Shown here: positions 35,792 to 43,670 of the stretch, piece after piece
Position numbering within the stretch: position 1 is the stretch's first letter
Layout of the letters: each line of letters opens with the position of its first letter
Origin: JAFGRR01 sp964563855
GTDB lineage: Bacteria > Planctomycetota > Phycisphaerae > UBA1845 > Fen-1342
DNA length: 64,000 bases
Assembly: GCA_964563855.1 (NCBI GenBank)
Contig: CAZLYU010000013.1
Span: forward strand, 6,621-70,620
Direction: 5' to 3'
Notes under the pieces: model-generated
Told to the model about the DNA's origin: nothing
What the model saw: only the letters and a program-made list of their open reading frames with translations
The model's database searches: none
Made by a program: the position numbers and the translations under genes

Positions 35792-37873
35792 TCATTCCTC
35801 GTTGGCCGTGATTGGCGTCCAGCTCGGCTCAACGAACAGGAAGCTGGTCGCCGGACCGCGCAGCACGACGAACACGACCCGCTCCGGTTGTTCGGCGGCG
35901 ATGGTCTTCATCGCTTCGCGGAAAGTAGGCAGGTCTTCGATGGTGTACTCGTTGATGCGCTGAATGACGTCGCGTGTGGCGACACCCGCCCGCGAGGCCC
36001 ACCCGGCCTGATCCACCCCTTCAACCAGCACGCCTTGCACGTCGTCGCTCCAGCGGAGCGCATCGCGATCGAAGAAGGTGATTTCGCGGACCGAAAGTTC
36101 GAAGTCATCGTTGCGAGCGCGCCGCGCCTCGTGGGGCTCGGTCCTGGAGCGCTCCAGTTGCAGCCCGACCTCGAGGGTCTCGCCGCCCCGCGTCACGGTC
36201 AGCGTGGCGTCGGCGCCGATGTCGAGCCGCTGGACGGCGCGTTCGAGCATCCCTGCGTCTTGTTCGCCGCGCGGCCGCATGCGTCGGCCGTTGAGTTGCA
36301 TGATCACGTCGCCGGCCTGGAGTTGGCTTTCGGCGGCGGTCGTTCCGGGATAGACGCGCGTGATGCGGAAACCGCCCGCCGAGTCTACGCCGAGCTGTTC
36401 CGCCAACTCGCGCAAGACGGGCTGCGTTGCGACGCCGATCCACGCGGTGGGCAGCTCGCGCGGCGGATCGCTGGGGTCGTCGGGTCTGGGCTTGACGAGC
36501 GTGACGTGGCTGCGGCCGATGCGGTCGAAGGCGAACAGCAGCGGATCGCGCTGGTCGGCCGCCGCCTCGGATTCGTAGAGTCGGATGAGGTCTTCGATCA
36601 TGTTCACGTCCTGGTCGCCCACGCGCTGCACGATGTCGCCGCGGCGCAGCGCAGGCTCGGCCAACTCGGCCGGACCGCCGGAGCGCACGCCGGTGATCAG
36701 CACACCGTTGTCTGACGCCAGCCGCCGATTGCGGGCCATTTTTTCGGTGATGTCCATCGCCGTCAGCCCCCACAACCGGAACACGTTCTGGTCGCCGACA
36801 TCCTTCAGCAGGCGCGCGGTCGTGAGCGTCGTGGTTTGCTCGGCGTCGTCACGCAAATAGGCGACGCGGACGCGGGAACCCACTGGTCGCCGGGCGATGT
36901 CGTTGACCAACGGCGGCAGTTGCTCGACGAAGCGCACGGTGACTGGTTGGTCGTCGACCGCGACGATGACATCGCCCGCCTTTAGCCCCGCGCGTGCCGC
37001 CGGGCTGTCTTCGACGACCGCGTTGACGAGGACGCCGCGCTCATAACCGGTGTCGGCGATGGATCGCAGGCTGACGCCGACGTAGCTGCGTTCGACTTCG
37101 CCGTGTGCGATGAGCTTCTCAGCAACTTCGCGGGCGAGGTTGGATGGAATCGCGAAGCCCTGGCCGCGACCGCCCAAAGCGTTGACCCCGACAATCTCGC
37201 CGAACAGGTTGACGAGGGGGCCGCCGGAGTTGCCGGGTTGAATCAGGGCGTCATGCTGAATCCAGCGGGTGAACATGCCGGTGCTCTGCCCGCTGATCTG
37301 CATCTCGCCGGTGGTTCCGTCGCTGTCGGCGAAGACGCGTTCGGCATTGGAGACGATGCCGAGCGTAACCGACCGCGACAGCGCGAGCGGGGATCCCATG
37401 GCGAGCACATAGTCGCCGACCTCGAGCTGCGACGAGTCGCCGTACTCGGCCACGGGCAGCGTCTCACCGGGGTCGAGTTGCGAAGTATCGATCTGCAAGA
37501 CGGCGAGATCGGTCAGCGGGTCTTCGCCGACGAGACGCGCCGAGAACTCGCGTTTGTCGGCGAGCCGCACGGTGAACTCGACGCCGTTGTCGACGACGTG
37601 GTAGTTGGTGATGATGTAGCCGTTGGGGTCGATGATGGCGCCGCTGCCGACGCCGCTCCCCTTGCGCTCCTGTCCGCCCCAATAGCTGACGGTGACGACT
37701 TCGATGTTCGCGAGGGCGGGATAAACGCGGTCGCGCGCGAGCGACACCATGCGGCGCACGTCTTCGCGTAACTGCATCGCGCGGACGAGGTCGGGCGCGG
37801 GCTGTGTTTCGGCCAAGAGCGGCGTCGGCGCCGCGGCGCACACCCCGAGTATCAATCCCCACAATTTGTTCAC
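35792..37873 (-). CDS. HtrA/Deg-type periplasmic serine protease with several PDZ domains
   Basis: A 693-residue exported protease for damaged envelope proteins. The signal peptide ends near PLLAETQ. The protease domain has the full triad: His 92 (ITNYHVVDN), Asp 122 (DPLTDLAVLQ) and Ser 216 (PGNSGGPL). About four PDZ-like domains follow (roughly 260-360, 370-465, 475-575 and 590-685), more than the one or two of DegP or DegS; their carboxylate-binding loops appear in YVGVSL and WIGVAT. GTG 37873 is supported by GGAG seven bases upstream. The pseudoprotease gene follows directly. Several PDZ domains suggest a large, substrate-gated assembly. Confidence 0.92.
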   Translation of the reverse strand: MNKLWGLILGVCAAAPTPLLAETQPAPDLVRAMQLREDVRRMVSLARDRVYPALANIEVVTVSYWGGQERKGSGVGSGAIIDPNGYIITNYHVVDNGVEFTVRLADKREFSARLVGEDPLTDLAVLQIDTSQLDPGETLPVAEYGDSSQLEVGDYVLAMGSPLALSRSVTLGIVSNAERVFADSDGTTGEMQISGQSTGMFTRWIQHDALIQPGNSGGPLVNLFGEIVGVNALGGRGQGFAIPSNLAREVAEKLIAHGEVERSYVGVSLRSIADTGYERGVLVNAVVEDSPAARAGLKAGDVIVAVDDQPVTVRFVEQLPPLVNDIARRPVGSRVRVAYLRDDAEQTTTLTTARLLKDVGDQNVFRLWGLTAMDITEKMARNRRLASDNGVLITGVRSGGPAELAEPALRRGDIVQRVGDQDVNMIEDLIRLYESEAAADQRDPLLFAFDRIGRSHVTLVKPRPDDPSDPPRELPTAWIGVATQPVLRELAEQLGVDSAGGFRITRVYPGTTAAESQLQAGDVIMQLNGRRMRPRGEQDAGMLERAVQRLDIGADATLTVTRGGETLEVGLQLERSRTEPHEARRARNDDFELSVREITFFDRDALRWSDDVQGVLVEGVDQAGWASRAGVATRDVIQRINEYTIEDLPTFREAMKTIAAEQPERVVFVVLRGPATSFLFVEPSWTPITANEE

Positions 37874-38061
37874 GCGCGAACTCCAGAGAAAGCGAATCGT
37901 GACTGCCTCGATGCGACGAGTCAGGCAGTGTCGGCGAAACCCGCGTGGTCGGCAACCGACCGGTCTTGTCGTGAATTGCCGGTCGAAGCTGCCTGTTGTT
38001 CATCCCGACGCCGCGCGTCGCTAGCATCGAAGCAGCGACCCGCAATGTGTGAGGCGACGCG

Positions 38062-39201
38062 ATGCAAGCGACTTATCTCGACAACAACGCCACCACCCGT
38101 TGCGACGACGCCGTCGTCGCCGCAATGACGCCACTGCTGGCCGAGCACTACGGCAATGCGTCGAGCACGCATCATTTCGGGGCGGCGGTCGGGGCGCAGA
38201 TCGATGAAGCCCGCGCCGCGGTCGCACAATTGATCGGCGCCCGCGAGCGCGAAGTGGTCTTTACGAGCGGCGGAACCGAGGCCGACGTGGCGGCGCTGCG
38301 GGGCGTGCTCGCCGCTCGGCCCGACAAGCGTCATCTCGTGATTTCAACCGTCGAACATCCCGCGGTCGCCGAGACGGCGGATGAACTCGAGCGTGAAGGC
38401 GTCGAGGTGTCGCGCATTGCGGTGGACGCCCACGGCGCGCCCGACCTGCAACAACTGCGCGACACGCTGCGCGACGACACCGCGTTGGTGTCGATCATGC
38501 TCGCAAACAATGAGACCGGCGTGGTGCTGCCGCTGGGCGAGATTTGTCAGATCGCGGCGGAGCGCCGCATTCCGGTGCATACCGACGCGGTGAACGCGGT
38601 CGGAAAGCTGCCGATCGACGTCGCACAGCTCGGGGTCAGTCTGCTTTCGCTCAGTGCACACAAGTTTCACGGACCGAAGGGCGTCGGCGCCCTCTACATC
38701 CGCCGCGGAGCACCGTTCGTCCCGCTCATGGCGGGCGGCGGGCAGGAGCGCGGGCGCCGCGGCGGCACGCTCAACACACCCGGCATCGTCGGGCTCGGCA
38801 CGGCGGCCCGGCATGCGATGGCGCTGGACGAGGCGGCGCTGCGCGGCGTGGCTACGCTGCGCGATGCGCTGGAAGACCGAATTGCGAGCGAGTTTCCAGA
38901 GGCGGTCATCATCGGCCGCCGCGGACCGCGACTGGTGAACACGACGTGCGTCTGCTTCCCCGGCGTCGAGGGCGCGGCGCTAGTGGTGCTGTTAAGTGAA
39001 CGGGGTGTCTGCGTCAGCAGCGGCGCGGCGTGTGCTTCGGGGTCGCTGGAGCCGTCCCCGGTGCTGCAGGCCATGGGCGTTCCGGCGGAAGTCGCTCAGG
39101 GCGAGCTGCGCCTTTCGCTCAGCAAATACACCACTGAGGCGGACATCGATCGCCTCTTGTCTGTGTTGCCCGAAGTCGTCCAGCGCGTCGCCGGCGTGTG
39201 A
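38062..39201 (+). CDS. Cysteine desulfurase (NifS/IscS family)
   Basis: A 379-residue pyridoxal-phosphate enzyme that takes sulfur from cysteine for Fe-S clusters and tRNA thiolation. The start YLDNNATTRCDDAV, EHPAVAE (His 99), HTDAVNAVGK, the PLP lysine in SLSAHKFHGPKG (Lys 201) and the catalytic cysteine loop SSGAACASGS (Cys 324) are all present. The arginine-containing loop reads RRGGTLN rather than the common RxGTEN. GAGG lies seven bases before the ATG. No iscU or iscA adjoins it; the Nfu-type protein 20 kb away and MnmA 10 kb away are possible clients. The gene is divergent from htrA. Confidence 0.95.
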   Translation: MQATYLDNNATTRCDDAVVAAMTPLLAEHYGNASSTHHFGAAVGAQIDEARAAVAQLIGAREREVVFTSGGTEADVAALRGVLAARPDKRHLVISTVEHPAVAETADELEREGVEVSRIAVDAHGAPDLQQLRDTLRDDTALVSIMLANNETGVVLPLGEICQIAAERRIPVHTDAVNAVGKLPIDVAQLGVSLLSLSAHKFHGPKGVGALYIRRGAPFVPLMAGGGQERGRRGGTLNTPGIVGLGTAARHAMALDEAALRGVATLRDALEDRIASEFPEAVIIGRRGPRLVNTTCVCFPGVEGAALVVLLSERGVCVSSGAACASGSLEPSPVLQAMGVPAEVAQGELRLSLSKYTTEADIDRLLSVLPEVVQRVAGV

Positions 39202-39211
39202 AGCGCTTCGG

Positions 39212-39511
39212 CTACCGCGTGGGATCCGGCGGTTCGCTCGTCTCGTCGGGCATGCGGAAGAGCACGGCGACACGCCCAATCCGTCGGACGAACTCACAGT
39301 CGGCCTGCTCGGCGACTCGCCGCGCCGCCTGCTCGCACTCGGCCCCGGTTTGGGCGTCGAGGCGAATCTTGATGAGGGGATCTTTGTCGAGCGCTCGCCG
39401 GACTTCGGCGATAAACGCGTCGCCGACCTCACCCGCCACGTCGCGCGCGACGGGTTTGAGGGGGTGCGATTGCGCGACGAGCGCTGACCGCTCTTTCCCG
39501 GTGAGTGGCAT
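39212..39511 (-). CDS. yhbY: YhbY/CRM-domain RNA-binding protein
   Basis: A 99-residue protein made of a single CRM (YhbY) domain, which binds ribosomal precursors. The family pattern is LTGKERSALVAQSHPLKPV at the start, a central LIKIRL strand and a closing RRIGRVAVLFR segment. The usual GxxG loop is not clear: DVAGEVGDAF takes its place. A proline-rich tail (DETSEPPDPTR) follows. The gene lies eight bases after the glycosyltransferase stop on the same strand and converges on the cysteine desulfurase. The frame is open well upstream of this ATG but only as noise. Confidence 0.85.
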   Translation of the reverse strand: MPLTGKERSALVAQSHPLKPVARDVAGEVGDAFIAEVRRALDKDPLIKIRLDAQTGAECEQAARRVAEQADCEFVRRIGRVAVLFRMPDETSEPPDPTR

Positions 39512-39519
39512 GCGTGGTG

Positions 39520-41145
39520 CTACTTGGCGGCGTTCAACGCCCGGCGCCGCTCGAGGGCCTCGATGCGCATCGCGTCTTTGGCGTTGTCGTTGCGGGCGAT
39601 GGTGGCTTCGTCGATCGCGTGGTCGGTGCCGCCGGCGTGGCGAATGACCTCGTAGATCGGATCCCAGACGCGACCGATCGTGTAGCGTTCGCTGATCCGC
39701 AGCACGAGGTCGTAGTCTTCGCCGTAGTTGCGGCATTGCGGCGTATCGTTCACGCCGAACCAGCCGGCCTCGGCAATCACTTTGATGTGCGCGGCACGGG
39801 GGGCGCCGGCGCCGTTGATGCGCAGCAGGTTGTTGCGGCCGTTGTCGGCGGTCCACTCGTCGTGCGTAACGACCGGGATGTCTTCATTGCGACTGAGTGT
39901 GTCGGACTTCTCGTCGAGCGTCCAGACCTCGTACGAACCCACCACCATGCCGATGGTCGGGTCGCTGTCGAACACCGCGAGAATCTTCTCGACCGCATCG
40001 GGCTTCAGGCGGTCGTCGGAGTCGAGCTGCACGTAAAACTGTCCCCGCGCCTGCACCAGGCCGGTGTTGAAGCAGACGCCGAGGTTGTTGACGTCGACCG
40101 TCAGCAGGCGGACGGCGGGCTTGGCGGCTTCAAACTTGTCGCCGCCTTCCATGTAGCGTCGCACCTCGGGGCAGGTCGGGTCCGACTCGCCGCCGTTGAC
40201 GACCACGATGACCTCGACGGCCGAGACGGTTTGCGCCTGTACGCTTTCGATCGCGCGACCGATGAATTGCGGCCGATTGTTGACCGGAATGATGACGCTG
40301 GCGCGAACCGCGTTGAACGCTTCGAGCTCACTCGGCTCGTACGACACCGTCTTGGTGTGGGCGCCCGGGGCCAGGTAGGCGTCGACACGCTTTAAGTGCT
40401 CGGTGAACGCCCGCTCCATCTCGAGCTGCACGTCTTTTCCAGCCAGCAGATAATCGAACACGTTGTGCGCCTTTGCCGGCGCCGCCACGTCGTACAGCGA
40501 ACCGCTGTAGCGGTTGGCGATGTGGGCGGCCCGGCCAGCTTCACCCAGCTTCAGTCGCATGTCGTACCACTCGGCGGCGTTGTACTGCTCGGCGAATCCG
40601 CCCACCTCACGCACTGTCGCGGTTCGCAGCAGCACCGCCGATCCGAGGTCGAACATGTCTCGGCAGCGGCCGGGGTGCCAGTCGAGCAAGTGCACTTCGC
40701 GACGGGCGCCGTCGGCTTCGACGCGGTCGTAGTCGCTATACACCAGCGCCGCTGGATCAACGGGATGGGCGGCCAGGTCGTTGCGTCGCATCGCGCCCAT
40801 GACGAACGTGCGCACTGCCGACTTCACCAGCCGGACGACCGCCGCCTCGTTGAACACGACCAGCAGATAGTCGCCAGTGGCGGCGTTGAGCGCGGCGTTG
40901 AGGGCGGCGGCGCGATTCTTGAACGTTCCGGGCACGTGTCGCAGTCGGCTGGCGTCGAGGCCCGCGGGCGCGAAATCGGGCTTGGCGTCGGAACCACGCG
41001 AATCCACCACGATCAGCTCGCGGGGCGGCAGATCCTGGTCCAACGCCGCACTGAGCGCGGCGCCAAAGGCCGCCGCGTCGTACGGCAACTTGTCGGTGTA
41101 TTGGAAAACGACGGAGACAGTGGTGTCGGCGAAGTTGGTTTGCAT
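39520..41145 (-). CDS. Glycosyltransferase with two GT2-like domains
   Basis: A 541-residue protein with two family-2 (GT-A fold) halves. The N-terminal half (about 1-260) begins TVSVVFQYTDKLPYD and has DSRGSDAKPD and LVYSDYDRV, resembling a degenerate GT2 domain. The second half (about 285-541) starts ASVIIPVNNRPQFIGRAIES and carries the metal motif LDSDDRLKPDAV, followed by GEDYDLVLRISERY and the tail. Only the second has the clear DxD box, so it may be the active one. The ATG at 41145 matches the start of the conserved strand. The sugar and acceptor are unknown; cell-surface polysaccharide synthesis is likely. Confidence 0.85.
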   Translation of the reverse strand: MQTNFADTTVSVVFQYTDKLPYDAAAFGAALSAALDQDLPPRELIVVDSRGSDAKPDFAPAGLDASRLRHVPGTFKNRAAALNAALNAATGDYLLVVFNEAAVVRLVKSAVRTFVMGAMRRNDLAAHPVDPAALVYSDYDRVEADGARREVHLLDWHPGRCRDMFDLGSAVLLRTATVREVGGFAEQYNAAEWYDMRLKLGEAGRAAHIANRYSGSLYDVAAPAKAHNVFDYLLAGKDVQLEMERAFTEHLKRVDAYLAPGAHTKTVSYEPSELEAFNAVRASVIIPVNNRPQFIGRAIESVQAQTVSAVEVIVVVNGGESDPTCPEVRRYMEGGDKFEAAKPAVRLLTVDVNNLGVCFNTGLVQARGQFYVQLDSDDRLKPDAVEKILAVFDSDPTIGMVVGSYEVWTLDEKSDTLSRNEDIPVVTHDEWTADNGRNNLLRINGAGAPRAAHIKVIAEAGWFGVNDTPQCRNYGEDYDLVLRISERYTIGRVWDPIYEVIRHAGGTDHAIDEATIARNDNAKDAMRIEALERRRALNAAK

Positions 41146-41211
41146 GGCGGGCAGTGTAGCGAAGCCGCCGCAGAATGCAGCAGCCACAATTCAGCTTCGC
41201 GGCGGCGTGAA

Positions 41212-41240
41212 TTGTCCGCGGCACGCCGCGCAGCTATTCT
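41212..41240 (+). promoter_or_regulatory. Candidate promoter for frr
   Basis: TTGTCC, a 17-base spacer and TATTCT lie about 60 bases before the frr start. Each element matches four of six consensus positions. Confidence 0.4.
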
Positions 41241-41300
41241 CTGGACCTGGATTCTGGACGAGTTTGACAGCCCCCCGGGGCCGGACTGGGAGTGCGGGCG

Positions 41301-41867
41301 ATGGCGACCGATGCGATTGTCTCGAGTGCCGAAGCGGACATGAAGAAGGCGGTGGAATTCCTCAAGCAGGAGTTTCGCGGCGTACGAACGGGACGGGCTT
41401 CGACCGGTCTGGTCGACGGGCTGCGCGTCAATGTCGAGTCGTACGGCTCAACGATGAACCTGAAAGAGCTGGCCAACGTCGCGGTCGCCGAGGGCAACGT
41501 GATCGTGATCAAGCCGTACGACGTGACCACGCTGAAGGACATCCAGCGCGGCATCGAGGCGAGTGATCTCGGGATCAACCCGCAGAACGACGGCAAGATG
41601 ATCCGGCTGCCCGTGCCGGCGCTTTCGAGCGAACGGCGTGATCAGCTCGTGCAGCACGTCAAAAAGCTCACCGAGCAGCAGAAGACCGCGGTGCGCAATA
41701 TTCGGCGCGATGCGAACAAAGCGATTGATGTCGCGAAGAAAGACGCCTCGCTGCCGGAAGATGAGGTCACGCGGGCGCAGGATCAGATTCAGAAGCTGAC
41801 CGACAAGTACACCAAGGAACTCGACGCGCTCGCGACCGATAAGGCCAAGGAAGTCAAGGAAGTCTGA
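41301..41867 (+). CDS. frr: Ribosome recycling factor
   Basis: A 188-residue factor that splits post-termination ribosomes with EF-G. Conserved blocks are FRGVRTGRASTGLVDGLRV, NPQNDGKMIRLPVPALSSE and the helical C-terminal end with VRNIRRDANKAI and QKLTDKYTKELD. Length matches the family (about 185). ATG 41301 is chosen because GGGAG lies eight bases upstream; a GTG at 41292 is in frame. The usual neighbours pyrH and tsf are not adjacent; genes on both sides are on the opposite strand, so it is a single-gene unit. Confidence 0.96.
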   Translation: MATDAIVSSAEADMKKAVEFLKQEFRGVRTGRASTGLVDGLRVNVESYGSTMNLKELANVAVAEGNVIVIKPYDVTTLKDIQRGIEASDLGINPQNDGKMIRLPVPALSSERRDQLVQHVKKLTEQQKTAVRNIRRDANKAIDVAKKDASLPEDEVTRAQDQIQKLTDKYTKELDALATDKAKEVKEV

Positions 41868-41915
41868 CGCACCGTGCGCGCTTCGGTCGCCGGCGTTGAC
41901 GAGCACCGCGGCCAC

Positions 41916-42353
41916 TCATTGATCATGCCGGCTTCTGATGGCAGGCAGCCGCTCCAGGAACTCGGTGACAATGCGCCGGTTCGAGTCGGGCGTGTCGAGC
42001 GACAGGAGCGCGGTTGGGGCCATCCAACGGCAAGCAACGCAATGCAGCGGCTGCGGCTCATGCTGGCGCCAGATGCAGACCAGCGGATGAAGCACGACCG
42101 AGCGGTCTTCGAAGCGCCAGCGCACTGATGGCAGCGATTCGATCGCAGCGGCGCGCACGCCAGTCTCTTCGAACAACTCCCGCAGCGCTGCGGTCTGAAC
42201 GTCTTCGCCGGGCTCGAGCTTTCCACCGGGGAACTCCCACAGATTGGGGAGGTGAACATCGTGGCGTCGTTGCGTGACCAGCACCTGGTTTGCGCGGATC
42301 ACGATCGCGAGCGCCACATCGATGGCGGGGAAATCGGCGGGTGATTCAGGCAT
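41916..42353 (-). CDS. mutT: MutT-type Nudix hydrolase
   Basis: A 145-residue Nudix enzyme, probably clearing 8-oxo-dGTP. The Nudix box is complete: GGKLEPGEDVQTAALRELFE followed by ETGV. The preceding RRHDVHLPNLWEFPGG is typical of MutT and of the MutY C-terminal domain. The C-terminal part has WMAPTALLSLDTPDSNRRIV, also MutT-like. The ATG at 42353 fits the usual length; the frame extends further upstream without support. It converges on frr and is divergent from the pyrK leader. Confidence 0.9.
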   Translation of the reverse strand: MPESPADFPAIDVALAIVIRANQVLVTQRRHDVHLPNLWEFPGGKLEPGEDVQTAALRELFEETGVRAAAIESLPSVRWRFEDRSVVLHPLVCIWRQHEPQPLHCVACRWMAPTALLSLDTPDSNRRIVTEFLERLPAIRSRHDQ

Positions 42354-42536
42354 GCCGTTGACCCATGGGGCGGGGTACGCCTGAGAGGCGTATTGTGGGT
42401 GTCGTGCGCGGTTTCGGTTCCGGGGGTCCGGCGGCACTGCAGCGCTCGACGCCGCCGTACTCTCCCGATCGTAAGTGTTTAAATGACATGAGTTTAAGAT
42501 GAGGCGTGAGCGCGCTTTACAAAAAGCCGGTGTTTA

Positions 42537-42565
42537 TGGACACCCCTGAAACCATCGGGTATAGT
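42537..42565 (+). promoter_or_regulatory. Sigma-70 promoter upstream of pyrK
   Basis: TGGACA, a 17-base spacer and TATAGT match the consensus at five of six positions each, one of the best promoters in the window. Transcription should begin near 42572, about 124 bases before the pyrK start. The 342-base gap between mutT and pyrK (42354-42695) holds this promoter, two hairpins and a terminator, and no gene. Confidence 0.7.
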
Positions 42566-42634
42566 TCCGAGACGGCGAGCGGGTCGTTGTCACTCGTGTC
42601 GCGACGAATTAGCGGCTGTTCTAGCCGTGGCGCG

Positions 42635-42676
42635 CTTCCGGGATCAACCGCCGGTTCGGTCCCGGAAGTTTTTTTT
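42635..42676 (+). terminator. Strong intrinsic terminator in the pyrK leader
   Basis: CTTCCGGGA and TCCCGGAAG form a perfect nine-base stem, with AACCG/CGGTT able to extend pairing inside. Eight T residues follow (42669-42676). It ends 19 bases before the pyrK ATG. A smaller hairpin, CGGCT/AGCCG, lies just upstream at 42613-42627. Confidence 0.85.
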
Positions 42677-42695
42677 GGCCTCGCTCAGTGACTCT

Positions 42696-43643
42696 ATGTT
42701 TCAGTGTGCTGCACTCGTTCGCGTTGTCGACGTTACGCACCCGTGCGACGAGCACGTCACTTTCACGGTTCAGGCGTCGCACTTTCCCGAGTCGCACCCT
42801 GGGCAATTCCTCCAACTCCAGTGTCGTCCAGCCGGTGACGACGCTCCGCGCCTCGTTGAGTGGCGTGAGGGTGAATCGCCGAATTTGATGCACGCTGCGT
42901 CGGCCGCCGCCCAACCGCTGCTCCGCCGGCCGTTCAGCATTGCCGATCGTTGGGACGATGGTTCCCGCGCGTTTCTCACCGTGATCTCACGCGCCATCGG
43001 CCGCGGGACAACGTGGCTCGACGCGTTGCGCGCGGGTGACGAACTAGATGTGTCCGGCCCGCACGGACAGGGCTTCCGTCTCCCGCGACAATCTAGGCCG
43101 ATCGTGCTGGTCGGCGGCGGTGTCGGGATCCCGCCGCTGTTGTACGCCGCGCGAGAGCTGCAAGCGCGCGGCATGACCGACGTGACGGTCGTGTTTGGCG
43201 TGACGACGGGCGCCTTGCTGCCGCTGAAGCTGCTGTGCGAACCGAGCGCGGACGGCGCGGCGCTTGTGTGCCTCGATCTACCGGGCGGTGCGGGCTACCC
43301 CGCGATCGTCACGACCGACGACGGCACACTCGGCCTGCCGGGGCGCGTGACCGACGGACTCGCACAGTACAACGCGCGACACGCGCCCGACGCGCAGACC
43401 CCGCTGGTGCTCGCTTGCGGCCCCGAGCCGATGTTGGCGGCCGTGGCGCGCAGCACAAGACAGCTCGGTTACGACTGCCAGCTCTGCATCGAACGCTACA
43501 TGGGGTGTGGTTTGGGGACCTGTCTCTCCTGCGTTGTGCGCGTCTATGATGCCACCGGCGGCGTACGCTGGGCGCTCTCATGTCAGGAAGGCCCGGTGTT
43601 TGACCGGGATGTGCTCGCGGCGACGCAAGATGTCGAAACATAA
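42696..43643 (+). CDS. pyrK: Dihydroorotate dehydrogenase electron transfer subunit
   Basis: A 315-residue FAD and [2Fe-2S] protein that passes electrons from the catalytic dihydroorotate dehydrogenase to NAD in pyrimidine synthesis. An FAD-binding domain (RRPFSIADRW, about 80) and an NAD domain (IVLVGGGVGIPPLLYAAREL, about 135-155) precede the C-terminal cluster site. The cysteines lie in LCIERYMGCGLGTCLSC and LSCQEGPVF. ATG 42696 follows a terminator; a GTG at 42627 is in frame but falls inside the hairpins. No good ribosome binding site is visible. The partner pyrD is not adjacent. Confidence 0.9.
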   Translation: MFQCAALVRVVDVTHPCDEHVTFTVQASHFPESHPGQFLQLQCRPAGDDAPRLVEWREGESPNLMHAASAAAQPLLRRPFSIADRWDDGSRAFLTVISRAIGRGTTWLDALRAGDELDVSGPHGQGFRLPRQSRPIVLVGGGVGIPPLLYAARELQARGMTDVTVVFGVTTGALLPLKLLCEPSADGAALVCLDLPGGAGYPAIVTTDDGTLGLPGRVTDGLAQYNARHAPDAQTPLVLACGPEPMLAAVARSTRQLGYDCQLCIERYMGCGLGTCLSCVVRVYDATGGVRWALSCQEGPVFDRDVLAATQDVET

Positions 43644-43670
43644 CGAATGCGGCCGAACGGAGGCAGCGGC

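Noticed and set aside
39512..39856. Upstream extension of the yhbY frame
   Set aside because: It only reads Arg-rich antisense-like sequence out of frame inside the glycosyltransferase; the YhbY domain begins right at the ATG at 39511.
41264..41269. Perfect TTGACA just before frr
   Set aside because: The matching -10 would fall on the ribosome binding site and no suitable hexamer is there; the pair at 41212-41240 is more sensible.
42627..42695. GTG at 42627 as the pyrK start
   Set aside because: It would place the start of the protein across two hairpins and the terminator, and adds 23 residues with no family support.
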